A stretch of 64,000 nucleotides of DNA from Corynespora cassiicola (lineage: Eukaryota; Ascomycota; Dothideomycetes; Pleosporales; Corynesporascaceae), in the NCBI GenBank assembly GCA_022059125.1, contig JAEUWY010000020.1, positions 2,170,001 to 2,234,000 on the forward strand, read 5' to 3'. Below, piece by piece: positions 43,474 to 54,496 of the stretch. Position numbers and translations under genes: made by a program. The notes under the pieces were generated by a model. It saw nothing but the letters and a program-made list of their open reading frames with translations. It was not told the origin of the DNA and made no database searches. The number at the start of each line of letters is the position of its first letter. The stretch's first letter is position 1.

Positions 43474-46400
43474 TGTCGCCCATGTCGTGATGACATGCTG
43501 ACGATGGGGAGATGTTAGCGGGGCAGCATGTTCACAGCGAAGGTCAGAATAAACTTCCGCGACTTCTAGCAAGGAAGCTGCGGGCTGCAAGCGAGAAAGC
43601 GAGAAGCTTTGGGCAATCACCGTCACGTGTGGGATCGTCGATCGACCCCAGATCGGAAACGGCCGGTATATGAGGGCACTCGAAGATGACACGGTCATTG
43701 TTGGAATTGCGCGCCGAAACGGTGCGTAATCATGCGGTTGATATTGCTAATAAGGTAAGCTGGACGCGCTGATGTCGTGTGTGAATACGGTGTCAGCATT
43801 GGGAGGCTGGCACTGCAACTGTGCGATTCTGGACGTGTCCCAGCGAGGAGCCCGGAAGCGGAGGAGGGGTACTCTAGCGACGACACGGTACAACTCTGTA
43901 GTCGCATGCAAGGCCCGACGGCTCCCTCTGGCGTCTCATTAGAGTTGTATGGGGTGGCCCTGCGAGCGCCCGGCCCGCGCGGTCGACCGACCTCTACCTG
44001 TGTCGTCATGGGCCATGTGACCCAGCGCAGAGGCAGCTGGACAGTGCCTCACTCTGGATTGACCCAATCGAGTCAATGGTTTAATTTCCGGCCTAGGAGG
44101 GTTCATGCCCTACGCGCCCTCGATTGCTCGTCTGAAGCGCGCGTTCCGGTCACCGAAATACGGCCCCCGCGATACTGCCTTGGTCGACGTCTCACCGGCA
44201 GGGTTACAGCCGTCTATTTCCAGGGAGGGCGAGCAGAAGGCGCGGGTTATGTGGCAGGCCAATACAGGGCAGCGGCTGCTGTGGCTCGCCATGCTGACGC
44301 CATTGACGACGTGGAGAAGATGAAAGGGCTGCCCCATATTGCTTTTGCTGGAGGCTCGAAACAGGTTACTGCAGCGGGCGCTGTGCGGGCGCTGTTGGAC
44401 GACAGGCTGGGAGCGTGGCAGCTGCAGGGACTCCGAAGGGCTGCCCGCCAGCACGTTACGCCCTGCAAAGCGGAGTCAGGGCAGCAAACGACGAGGGGCG
44501 GCCATCCGGCATTGGCCTATCGCTGGCCTATCGGGCTGATCAATCATGTGCGGCCCGGGAAACGCAGATCGCGGCGCGCAGAGGTGTCGCGCATGGCGTG
44601 GTCCGTCCGCCGACACGTCCAAACAAACAGGCCACGGACAGGCAGTGATCCCATGATGGACACGACATACGAGACGAGATGGGGGATCAATGGGTGAGGG
44701 GCTGCATGCGATGCGCGAGGCCTAGGCGATTGCAACTCGGTTGGACTCTGGCGATGGACAGGCTGAGGGGGTGGCATCGACGATCGCCGTCCAACACCGC
44801 CCATAGGGTGTGGTGTCGCTCGGCAGCAGTTTGGCCGGCGAAGGAGCGCAGCGGTGCATTGGGCATTGAGCAGCGGAAGAATAGGTGAGGGGTACGTCGC
44901 TCGCAGAGGGTAATATGGCCATGGGCGTGTGGGCGTGCGGGCGGCGGTGGGCCGCGGTCTGCAGCGGCTTTGCGGTGTTGGGCAACAGGCGCCGTATGCC
45001 CTCAAAAATAGGATCACCAGCACCCCCGTCCGATCAGATATGTGCCGTACCGTGCGTACCCCACACCCTCACTAGCAAGCACCCCGCTGCACAGCGCGCC
45101 GCCGTCCGCCATCGCACGGTAATCGATAAAGCGATAACGATAACGCACCTCGGGGCGGTAAGCATGACCCTCCCTCGACCCTCCACGGCAGGCCATGATG
45201 GTGTGACGGGGCCATCTCGTGAGGAACTCAGCTGCCCTCGGGGGACAGGGCATGAATCGCAGCATGCCTGCCGGGCAGCCGTGGGGGGAGCGCGCTGGGG
45301 GGAGGGGGACGGCCGCTGTCCAGCTGAGAGGCGCCGCGCTTTCACATGCGAGCAGCCCGTTTCCGTGACCTGTCAGATGGACTCGATGGCATTTGCGGGA
45401 AAGCGATGCGATCATGGACAGTGGCAGTGGGCACTTGATGCAGGCATCGTCTGGCGCTGCTGCTGCCCGCTGCAAGACATGTTTTACTCGCCCTGGGCCC
45501 GGCCGGCGTCAGATTGCAGCCGCGTGGCTGGTGGCGATGCCTGATAGAGGGCACATCACACGACGGCCGCCCAGGTCGCACGCATGGGGGGGGGGGGGCA
45601 AATGGGAGTGTTGCGAGCAGCGGCGGCGGCTATTTCGGTTCTCGCCTGGCCAGCGTGGGCAGAGGGCAGAGGGCAGAGGGGAGGGGCTTGGAGGGGCGCG
45701 AGCGGTGCGAGGCAATGAGAGAAAAAAAACGGACGCGGTGTGTGAGCGGTCAAACCCCGCTAAAAGCGCGTCCCAGGTAGGCAAGTCGAGTGAATGCACA
45801 CGCCAGGGCGCCATGATTGGGCGGCAGGTTGCGCGAGGCCCGCGAACAGCAGCAATTGCGGCCGTCTGATAGCTCAATTGCGCAGCCCAAGGGCAGATGC
45901 GCCCAGGTGGAGCGGACGGGGGCCGTGTGGAACCACAGTGGTTGCCTCTGCGGCGGTCAGGCTGGCGCTGCTGCTCCTGCTGGCTGCTGCTGGCTGTGGT
46001 TCTGCGCGCCGTAGCGGCCAGCAGGATGACGGAGGCGGTGACCTGGGCTCCCTGGGGCGCCGCAGCGTCTCCACCGGCCGCGAGATGACGCCCTCGCTCT
46101 GCTCTGCTCTGCCCTGCCCTGCCCGCAGCACAGCAGGTGGGTATAATAGCTGGCGGGCAGCGGGCGGCGGGCGGGCAGGCTGGCAGGCAGACAGGCAGAC
46201 ACGTGTTGGGGCCCGGCAGGCAGCCCAATGGCACCGCGACAGGTCTCGCAGGCCAGCCTGGGGGGAATTGGCCGTCGTCGACGCGCATTGAGCCCGCAAT
46301 GGCTCGCCGGCAGGCCGCGCAGGGCAGAGCAGGTCGCGCGGCGGGCCTGGCGGTGGTGGTGTGCTGCTGCTACTGCTGCTGCTGCTGCTGCTCCGGGCGT

Positions 46401-47337
46401 GGTGGTGGTGGTGATGACGGTTTGGGAAATGCATGTTGATGTCCTAGCTGCTTTCGCGCGTTGGGCTGCCTGGCCGCTCGCTCCAGCGCTCCCTGCATCC
46501 CAGCACCCCGGCATCCATGCATCCCAGCAGCCATCCCTCCCAGCAGCAGCCCAGCGCGCGACGACTGCGCCAGCCCGCCAGGCCTCTCCTCTGACTCCCA
46601 CGACCAGCGCTGCCCGCCAGGCCCTGGCCGCTGGTCACACGCCCATTGGCTGCCTCCGCCTTCGTCGCCCTTCCATTCACTTCTTGGCCACGCCGTTGGT
46701 CAGCTCCCGGCCGCGCATAGCACCGCGCATGGCATATTGGGGATGCCTGGCACTATGACTGTGTGTCGCGCCCTCCACACACCCTCTCCCTCGCTGCGGC
46801 GTTCTTTGTCCGGCCCGTCCAAGGCACATGGTTTCAGCAATAGTCATCTGCGCTTCCTTGTCTGTCCCTCTGGCGGTGCAGCCTGCTGAATGCCCTTTGA
46901 AACACTGCCGCCGCTGCCCACCTGCTCATTCATAAGCCCGTCTACCCCCATCGCTTTCGGGACTTTTGGCCCACGCTGCACCAGTCACCCCCTATCTCCG
47001 GTGCCTCGCTCCAAGTTGACTAAACCTTGGATCATCTAAGCACTTCGTCCGACAATTGGCAGCAATTCCGCCGCGTTCCACGGTCACGTTTACGACCGGC
47101 CACCTTCTGACAGACCCAGCCAACATAAACCCGTGGGGCTCGCCACCGTTCGACCACTCTTCACAGCCCACTCATATCCCAACCATTGTTCGTCAGACTC
47201 AAACCCTCAGCAATTCTCCTGCTGCCTAGACGCCCGACTTTAAATTCCGCCCGCCCCTACTTATCTCCACCACTCCCCCCTCCCTCTCCGCGCCCGACAA
47301 ACCGCTCTCTCCCCACACCCGCGCCTGCACACGCACA
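43474..47337. other. Long GC-rich region without a supportable gene (about 3.9 kb)
   Basis: The divergent interval between the SWIM-finger gene and the SWIRM gene. Open frames up to about 300 codons occur in several overlapping frames on both strands, as expected from GC-rich DNA poor in stop codons. None shows a domain, a splice pattern or a typical start. It carries a G13 run near 45586-45598, a (TGC)n repeat at about 46362-46393, CAGG-type repeats near 46180-46200 and CCAGC-rich tracts. It presumably includes long promoters. Confidence 0.5.
46362..46393. repeat. TGC trinucleotide microsatellite
   Basis: About ten TGC units with one interruption (CTAC), in a gene-free GC-rich interval. Confidence 0.85.
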
Positions 47338-48483
47338 ATGGCAAACCCGGAATATAAATCGCCCACGAGCAACCGCCTCACTGTCTCCTCCTTGCTCTCT
47401 CCCCCAGAAATGAAGCGGTCCGAGTCGTTCGGCTCGTCAATTGGCCCCGCCGCTGCCCGCACCCCCTTCACCTCCTTCAACTCGGAGCCGCCCAAGCCAC
47501 CAATGGACACCCACATCATCGCCTTCCAGGCCTCTGTCCCCTCCAACCGCGAGGCCTACGCCTCGCCGCCCATCTCGCCCTACGAGTCGCAGCAGTCGCA
47601 AAAGGAGAACATGGAGTGCGACGAGCCCCGCGGCACGCGCGACCCCCAACTGTTCCGCTCCAGCGATGCCGCCAGCTCCGTCGCCGCCGACGAGCCACTC
47701 TTCCCCCAGGAGCACGTCGACCCCGTGGCCAACAGCCTCATCGACGAGCACATGAAGTCTTCCGACTTCGCCAGGCTCCAGAGTAAGCCTGCTCGCGCCG
47801 ACTACGAATTGGCCGTCTCCTTCGTCTCCACCGTTTACCAGTCGTACAACAAGGACCCGCGAGCGTGGTACAAGCAGGAGCGTGAGTTTGACCAGCGCTA
47901 CGGCCGCCCAAGCGGCGTCCAGAAGCGCCCCGCCCTGAAGAAGCTCGCTCCCGCTCCCTCCTCTGGACCCCGCAGGCAGAAGGTCGCTCTTCCACGCCTT
48001 CCTCGCGCCCCTCGCGCTCCCAAGCGCACCCCTCAGACTCAAGTCCTTGACTCCTTCGACCTGACCACCTCATCGGCGTCGCCGAAGCCCGCGAGGCCGG
48101 CCACCAACCGTGACGATACCGACTACAACTCACTCCCAGACTACTCGCCACCCGTCGACACTCTGCCCAAGGGCAACAGCAAAGTCCTCAAGGCCGACTG
48201 GAAGGGTCAGATGCTCGATCTCTCCAACGATCCAGACCGCCACCTTCTCCACGAGGCTGAGCTCAACCTCGCCTCGACGCTCCGTCTCTCGTGTGCCACC
48301 TACCTCTGCAGCAAGCGCCGCATCTTCATCGCCCGCATCGATGCCCTCCGCATCGGCAAGGAGTTCCGTAAGACCGATGCCCAGCAGGCGTGCAAGATCG
48401 ACGTCAACAAGGCTAGCAAGTTGTGGCAGGCTTACGAGAAGGTCGGCTGGTTCAAGCCAGAGTACTTCCGCGAACACGTCTAA
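47338..48483 (+). CDS. SWIRM-domain protein (Fun19-like)
   Basis: Intronless, 381 residues, ATG context CACAATGGCA. The first 290 residues are Ser/Pro/Arg-rich with a short helical block (ADYELAVSFVSTVYQSYNKDPRAWYKQERE). The last 90 residues form a SWIRM domain: LHEAELNLASTLRLSCATYL, CSKRRIFIARIDALRIGKEF, NKASKLWQAYEKVGWFKPEYF. SWIRM modules bind DNA or nucleosomes; yeast Fun19 and fission-yeast relatives have this arrangement of C-terminal SWIRM only. Probably a nuclear chromatin-associated protein. Identity beyond the domain is an inference. Confidence 0.9.
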   Translation: MANPEYKSPTSNRLTVSSLLSPPEMKRSESFGSSIGPAAARTPFTSFNSEPPKPPMDTHIIAFQASVPSNREAYASPPISPYESQQSQKENMECDEPRGTRDPQLFRSSDAASSVAADEPLFPQEHVDPVANSLIDEHMKSSDFARLQSKPARADYELAVSFVSTVYQSYNKDPRAWYKQEREFDQRYGRPSGVQKRPALKKLAPAPSSGPRRQKVALPRLPRAPRAPKRTPQTQVLDSFDLTTSSASPKPARPATNRDDTDYNSLPDYSPPVDTLPKGNSKVLKADWKGQMLDLSNDPDRHLLHEAELNLASTLRLSCATYLCSKRRIFIARIDALRIGKEFRKTDAQQACKIDVNKASKLWQAYEKVGWFKPEYFREHV

Positions 48484-49331
48484 TTTCAGCCTCGCACCTT
48501 CTCTTCTTCATCCTTTTGCACTACTTCGCACGCACAAGACACTTAAGCGGCAGCTCTTCATCTTTACACAGGCTGCCGTCGTTGAATACCAAGTTGCATA
48601 TCACACACGACCGCGACTGGTGTTGCGGGTTGTCTCATTTCGGTTCAGATTGATACCACGGCATGGGATGCAGCCGTCGCTGCTTTCCCCACTCTTCTTT
48701 ACACGATCATCATGAACGGCGTTTTCTTTTTTAGGCTGGGTCACGGGCATATCAGGGGGCATCATCACTGGACACAGTCCGGGCTGGGTATTGTTTATGA
48801 CGGCGTTTCACTGCACTCCCCCACCGCTTTTCTTATGTCTACATCATTGCTGATACCCCCCATCCCCATGATCTGATGTTTTAGTCTATACATGACTGAC
48901 CCGTGCTGCTGAGCACAGCGGGTCGCTTCCACTTGGTCCACTTCTATGTAGCTTAGACCGAACAATCTCATTATTCTATACTTGTCACCACTTTCGCCCT
49001 GATGATGCCATCTGTCGTGATGTCATGCACGTGATCTGCTGCGATGTGTCGTAATGTGCAGTGCGAGCGTGGCCGGCGAAGCGCATGGCGGTGCAAGTGG
49101 ACGGTGAGCGCGGGCGCCCTTATCTGCGATATCACGGTCCCCGGGGGTTCAGGGTGCTGCGATGTGGCGTTGGAGGGGGCTCGCCTGTCAGCTCTAAGAT
49201 TAGCTGAGGCTAAGCCTTGGGAAACGCCGGCCCGGGACTCTCATACCTCCGCGCGAACATCACCGTTAGACTTCGACAACGACACCTTTCCCCCCACGCC
49301 CCAAGCCGCGGAACAGCGCGGATTCGTCGCC
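48484..49331. other. Intergenic region, no gene seen
   Basis: 848 nt between two plus-strand genes: 3' UTR-like T-rich sequence up to about 49000, then the promoter of the CDC50-like gene. Confidence 0.55.
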
Positions 49332-50889
49332 ATGTCGCAAACCCAGCAGGTCGAGCACACCGATTCGATATCGAGCCAGGATCCTCACAAGGAGGACAAG
49401 AAGAAGACAAAGAGCAGGAGGCCTCCAAGTGAGCGACACGCCAGCAGCTGCCGCGCAAGCTGCGTGCGAGAAGAGGCGATACTGACGACACCACAGATAC
49501 GGCTTTCCGGCAACAGCGCTTGAAAGCATGGCAGTATGTTCAGCATCTTGCATCATCGTCATATCGCGACGCGACTAACCCCAAGGCCTCAGACCCATCC
49601 TTACCCCTAAAACTGTTCTGCCTCTCTTCTTCATCGTCGGCATCATATTCGCACCCATAGGTGGACTGCTTCTTTACGCGAGTTCTCAGGTGAGCTCTAT
49701 TTCTCCAAAGGCAAGACTGGGCCGCTGACTGGGACTCAAAGGTCCAAGAGATTTCGATAGATTACACCGACTGTGCGAACAGGTCTCCCGAAACCTCGCC
49801 TGATTTCAACGAGACTCAGTCCAACAATCTCGCAGAGTTGCCATCAGACAGAGTTAGCGCCAGTTTCAAGGAGTCGATGCGATCGAAGCCCAGGTGGGGA
49901 CATGCCCGACAAAACTACACCTGGCCCTCTGGCAGGGAGCAAGAGACCGATGTCTGCGTCCTGAGCTTCGAAATTCCAAACGACATCAACCCTCCCGTTC
50001 TGTTCTATTACCGTTTGACCAACTTTTACCAAAATCACCGTCGATATGTCAAGTCGCTGGACATGAGCCAGTTGAAGGGAGATGCCCAAAGTGCGTCAGC
50101 CATTCGTTCAGGAGACTGCGACCCGCTTGACGTCAATTCCGATGGGAAGCCCTACTATCCGTGCGGACTCATCGCAAACTCCATGTTCAATGACACATTC
50201 ATGAACCTTTCCGCGTCCAACCCCCAGCAGAACCAAGACGGCCAAGCCAACAATACCTACAACTTTAGTAACAAGGGCATTGCCTGGAGCACAGAAAAGG
50301 ACCTGTATGGGATATCTGATTACAAACCAGAAGATGTGGTGCCTCCGCCAAACTGGCAAGACCAGTACATTGATGGCGAGTATGAGCAACTTCCTGATTT
50401 GAGCACCTGGGAGGAATTCCAGGTCTGGATGCGAACGGCAGGTCTTCCTACCTTTAGCAAGCTTGCCATGAGAAACGATAACGATCAGCTGAAGACCGGC
50501 ACCTACCGGCTTAAAATCTATGACCGTAAGGAAGATTGCCCCTCAAACCCAAGATCTCTGTGCTGACTTCGAGCTAGGTTTCCCTGTCCAAAAGTATGGG
50601 GGCACAAAGTCAATCCTGATCTCGACGCGGACCGTCATGGGAGGCAAGAACCCCTTCCTTGGTATTGCCTACGTTGTTGTGGGTGGTCTCTGCATTCTGC
50701 TTGGTGCCGTCTTTACTGCCACTCATCTCATCAAGCCAAGGTAGGCCAGACCCATTGCGACAACGCGAGACAACATGCTGACAACCTTGCAGGAAACTTG
50801 GAGATCACACCTACCTCTCGTGGAATAACGATCAACCGAGCACGGCAACCACAACCGGACGTAGCGCTCGCCCCGGCGACAGCGCATGA
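49332..50889 (+). CDS. CDC50/LEM3-family P4-ATPase (flippase) subunit
   Basis: Six exons: 49332-49428, 49497-49533 (37 nt), 49593-49689, 49742-50525, 50578-50740 and 50793-50889; 424 residues. Two membrane helices flank a large extracytosolic domain: TM1 [20 protein letters not shown] (about 53-73) and TM2 [21 protein letters not shown]-terminal motif [18 protein letters not shown] is a family hallmark, as are the YTDC start of the ectodomain, [16 protein letters not shown], the CDPLD...[15 protein letters not shown] block with paired cysteines, several N-glycosylation sequons, and [12 protein letters not shown]. These subunits chaperone type-4 P-ATPases out of the ER and support aminophospholipid transport at Golgi, endosome or plasma membrane. 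Confidence 0.95.
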
Positions 50890-51427
50890 TCATGACGAAT
50901 CTTTTTTTTCCCGTGCAGGAGCCGGTTGTATCTTTTTTTCCTTTTGCACTTGAATCAGGACCGGCACCCGGGTCTTTGGCAATGTATTTGTATTACGGGG
51001 GAAACTTGGCAGTCTGGAGTTGGGCGTTCCAGAAAGAAATTGAATGACATTCCCTAAACGCTTTCAGTACGCCTGCGGTCACTTTGCTGAGGGTGAGATT
51101 GGAAGATTTCAGATCGAACATATTGAAAATTAGGTTCCATGAAATATCATACATGTGGCGGTACCCGAGACAAGTCTTCATCCCGCACTGCTTGCATCGA
51201 CCTAGGCGGCCCGGCCGGGTGCCTGGACGGTTGTCAAAATATCCCCACATGGACATTCTGAGACTTTGGAATCCAGACCGTCCAACAGATGAGATATAAG
51301 CAGTGTTTGGTGCCCTGGACAGTGACGATCATCGCCATCAGCGTCCTTGACTTGCACCCAAATTATACATTCTGGAAAACTACAGACAGATTTTGTTACA
51401 TTCTTTACAACGCATTCGTCATCGAAC
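50890..51427. other. Intergenic region, no gene seen
   Basis: 538 nt between the CDC50-like gene and the M43 protease; 3' UTR followed by promoter sequence. The short open frames are unsupported. Confidence 0.55.
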
Positions 51428-52297
51428 ATGATCAGGCATCTGCTCCTTGCCTCGCTAGGGCTCCTAGCAACGGCAAGCAAACCTTTTGACTGTGGAACCG
51501 ACGCAGCACATGCTTCCGAAGACTTTCTCGCGTCCATTTCGTCCCTTCACGCCAACCAGAATAGCGGATCGCCTGCATCTCGAGCCGCCCTTGCAGCACA
51601 TGATAAGCAAATCACCGTGAAGACTGTTTTCCACATTGTTGCCAAGGCCGAGCACAAGGACGACATCAGCAACGACATGCCATCGGCTCAGCTTGACACG
51701 CTCAATGAAGTATATAAAGAGTATGGCATTCAGTTCGACCTTGTCAACGTAACCTGGAACACCAACGACGCCTGGGCAGTGGGTGAGAAAGACGCCGACC
51801 AGGAGATGAAGAAGGCTCTCCGGCAAGGCACCTATTCGACATTGAATATCTACTTCCAGACTGACCTGAGCGGCGGGGTGCTGGGTCGTTGCACTCTACC
51901 CTCCAAAGTGAGTGATGGCGGCAAAGTGGATCCCTCTGTCTATGTCCACGATGGATGCAATGTCAATGCCAATACGATGCCTGGTGGCGTCATGGACGGT
52001 TACAACCGGGGAAAGACTGCCGTTCATGAGACTGGCCACTGGCTGGGCTTGTTGCACACTTTCGAAGGCTACTCGTGCGATGGCCCTGGGGACTATATCG
52101 ATGACACACCCCAGGAGAGCGTGGCAACCGACGGTTGTCCTGAGTCGCCAGCAAAAAGCTCTTGCCCAAATGCACCAGGCGATGATCCGATCCACAACTT
52201 CATGGACTACTCAATCGATAGCTGCTACACTGGGTTCACTTCTATGCAGCATGACCGTATGCATTCCATGTATAGCATGTATCGAGAGGGCAATTAG
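51428..52297 (+). CDS. Secreted M43 (pappalysin-like) metalloprotease
   Basis: Intronless, 289 residues from ATG 51428; the upstream in-frame ATG at 51347 would place a polar stretch before the signal peptide. Signal peptide MIRHLLLASLGLLATASKPF. The zinc site is HETGHWLGLLHTF (His200, Glu201, His204, His210), the extended HExxHxxGxxH of metzincins, with the Met-turn in HNFMDYSID. Conserved Cys pairs surround it (CTLPS, DGC, YSCDG, DGCPESP, SSCPN, SCYTGF). Preceding strand NIYFQTDLSGGVLGRCTLP also fits. Fungal members are secreted non-specific proteases used in nutrition or virulence (the MEP1 group). Confidence 0.95.
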   Translation: MIRHLLLASLGLLATASKPFDCGTDAAHASEDFLASISSLHANQNSGSPASRAALAAHDKQITVKTVFHIVAKAEHKDDISNDMPSAQLDTLNEVYKEYGIQFDLVNVTWNTNDAWAVGEKDADQEMKKALRQGTYSTLNIYFQTDLSGGVLGRCTLPSKVSDGGKVDPSVYVHDGCNVNANTMPGGVMDGYNRGKTAVHETGHWLGLLHTFEGYSCDGPGDYIDDTPQESVATDGCPESPAKSSCPNAPGDDPIHNFMDYSIDSCYTGFTSMQHDRMHSMYSMYREGN

Positions 52298-53592
52298 TCT
52301 ACCAGTGGGCTTTGATGCCTACCTCGGTATGGATGAACGGAAGACATTGGAAAGCTGAGTTTTGCTTTGCTGGTCGCTGCCTGCCCTTTTTTTTCCCCTA
52401 CCGCTCTTTGCCTTTCTGTACGTGAATTTTTCTTTTCTTTTAACGGCTTCAAATTGTACATAGGCCAGTTGTAATAGACACTAGAATGATCAAATGCCTA
52501 CTCATTTTATGATGAGCAGCCTCTTCACGAAGTTTTCAGACATCATAACCACTCTATGTTCGCTTTTCTTGGGTTGGAGCCTTCAGTGCGGTCAGCAGGG
52601 CGACCCTTGCACTCGGATTGAAGATCCTCTTGACCGCGGTAGCTTCTCGGAAACACAGAATTCCTGAAGCACTCGGCTCGTGTTAGACGACTTGCGGAAC
52701 GCCACAATCCATGCGTCGCATTCCAAAGCTCTGTTCTGGCAGTCCAGCACATATTGCATTAAACTTTTGGCTGAAGCATATTGCATATGCCCCCACCCGT
52801 GGAGCTATTTGTGTATGCATAGGAACAGGATACACCTGGACACATGCGTTCTCTTTTCTCATGAGGCATGTGGCATGCCGTCACAGTCGCTTTGTGTACC
52901 TCGGCCCACAAATGGTTTCCTTCAAGATCTTGCACGAGGCTAAGGCTTGGATGTCTATGCAAAATGTCTTAGATCCATGCACAGCGGTCCAGGCCTTTTT
53001 GCTCCTAAAACACTCTCACTTGTCTTCCATGCACCCCGCACTTCCAGGCGCTGGCGGGGAGAGACAATGTCAAGTCCAGATGCTGGGCCGCCATCCCGTC
53101 TCTTGGGTGGGGGCTACTTCCGCAACCATGTAGGACTCTGGTAAAGACGGCAGGCGCAGCCGAATCGTGACAGAGGTGCGTGCCTTCCGCAAACGGAACA
53201 AAGCGCAAATCAGAACCCTGGGGGTCAGCGTTCATGTGATGCTAGCCAAAACGAGACTGAATCCAGTCCTATGCCTGCTCTCTATCGTGGAGAGAGCAAG
53301 CGCGGATATACCATATCCCCTGTCTCAGGTGGGATTCCGCAGCGCAACCCTCACCCAACGCATCCCTACAATACTCTGCCATGTTATCCACCTGGGAAAC
53401 CACACTTGGCATATGATACGGAAAAACACCACATCACAAGCCTCGAATTACACGAAACCGCCAAAGCCCTGCTCAGGCCAAGTCCCCCCGCACGTTGCTT
53501 ACCGTCCGCCTGTGCCGCCGCCACCGCCATCACCACCATCTGCACAGCTTATCCTGTAGCCTGTCGCTCCTTTGACGCGCCGTGCCATTCAA
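52298..53592. other. Intergenic region, no confident gene
   Basis: 1.3 kb. Overlapping frames on both strands lack splice patterns, signal peptides or recognisable products. Confidence 0.5.
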
Positions 53593-53949
53593 ATGTCGAG
53601 CCGCATGCTGTTCCCCCGCCGCACCTCTTTGACCCCCTCCACCTCCAATTCCCCTCCGTCTCCATCCCGCTCCACACCAGCAGACCAAAAGCCCCCCTCA
53701 GTCCTCCGCTACACATTAATCCTGCTCAAAGCGCGCCCCTCAATCGCAGACTTGGACGCAATCTCCCACTTCTCGACTGTTAGGAGCAACACGTCTGCAG
53801 CAGCAACAGCCGCCACCACCACCACGCTTCCTATACATTCCACCTGGCAGGCGGCCCAACGAAGAGACTCCGGGGTGGGCTTCGCGGTAAATGAAGAAGG
53901 GGGGCAAGGTCGAAGGATCGAGACGCCCCCGCCGCCCTACTCGCCCTAG
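53593..53949 (+). CDS. Small Ser/Thr/Pro-rich hypothetical protein
   Basis: 118-codon frame with ATG at 53593. Composition is organised: a Ser/Pro/Arg-rich start, a short conserved-looking block RYTLILLKARPSIADLDAI, Ala/Thr repeats, and a Pro/Tyr end (ETPPPPYSP). No signal peptide or membrane helix. The PPPPY ending resembles a WW-domain (PPxY) ligand. I do not recognise it, and it may be spurious. Confidence 0.45.
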   Translation: MSSRMLFPRRTSLTPSTSNSPPSPSRSTPADQKPPSVLRYTLILLKARPSIADLDAISHFSTVRSNTSAAATAATTTTLPIHSTWQAAQRRDSGVGFAVNEEGGQGRRIETPPPPYSP

Positions 53950-54032
53950 AGTGCTGAGGCCCCGAGGAATCCCTGAGAATCCCGGGTCCAATCCCCTTCT
54001 ACCCCAGCAAAAGCCTTCTTGGCAAGAGATAC

Positions 54033-54371
54033 ATGGCCGCGAGGATGGGGCTCAAGATGCTGATTGACGGAGTTGAGTGGGTTGTTGGGTGGGTGGAGGG
54101 GAATGGGGGGTTGGTGCTGAAGGGTGCGGTCTTGGCCGTGCTGGCGGTGGGTTTGCTCGTCTGCTTTATTGCGCCGTTTGGGGGTCAAGGCCGAGAGGGG
54201 CAAAGAGCAAAGGGGAAATCTGGGCTGGGTGCTGCGGCCATGGCGCTCAAGAAGTCGGATCTGGCCGATGTCGCGGGGAATTTCAAAGATGCGGGGGTGG
54301 GGGCGAAGAGCAGGGGGCACAGGGGTCGCGATGAAGGGCCCGATGTGAAGGATTCGTGTTGCGTACAGTGA
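54033..54371 (+). CDS. Small single-TM protein ending in CCVQ (doubtful)
   Basis: 112-codon frame with one hydrophobic segment (LVLKGAVLAVLAVGLLVCFI), a Gly/Lys/Arg-rich tail and the C-terminus DSCCVQ. The last four residues fit a CAAX prenylation box. A longer, low-complexity frame overlaps on the minus strand, so coding status is uncertain. Confidence 0.35.
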   Translation: MAARMGLKMLIDGVEWVVGWVEGNGGLVLKGAVLAVLAVGLLVCFIAPFGGQGREGQRAKGKSGLGAAAMALKKSDLADVAGNFKDAGVGAKSRGHRGRDEGPDVKDSCCVQ

Positions 54372-54496
54372 GGTTGTTCTCTGATACCAAATTGATTGAC
54401 CGATATCGTTCTTGTCATGTTGGAGTCTTTTTGAACGCGCCAGTCGTTGATGAAGAAAAGACTGCACATTACTCTCTCCCGTCTTCCATATTTCCA

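Noticed and set aside
43777..44697. 306-codon plus-strand open frame
   Set aside because: Overlaps equally long frames on the other strand, has no domain or signal, and lies in GC-rich DNA poor in stop codons.
45509..46434. Long Ala/Pro/Arg-rich open frames on both strands
   Set aside because: Composition mirrors simple repeats and GC bias; no start context, splice pattern or homology.
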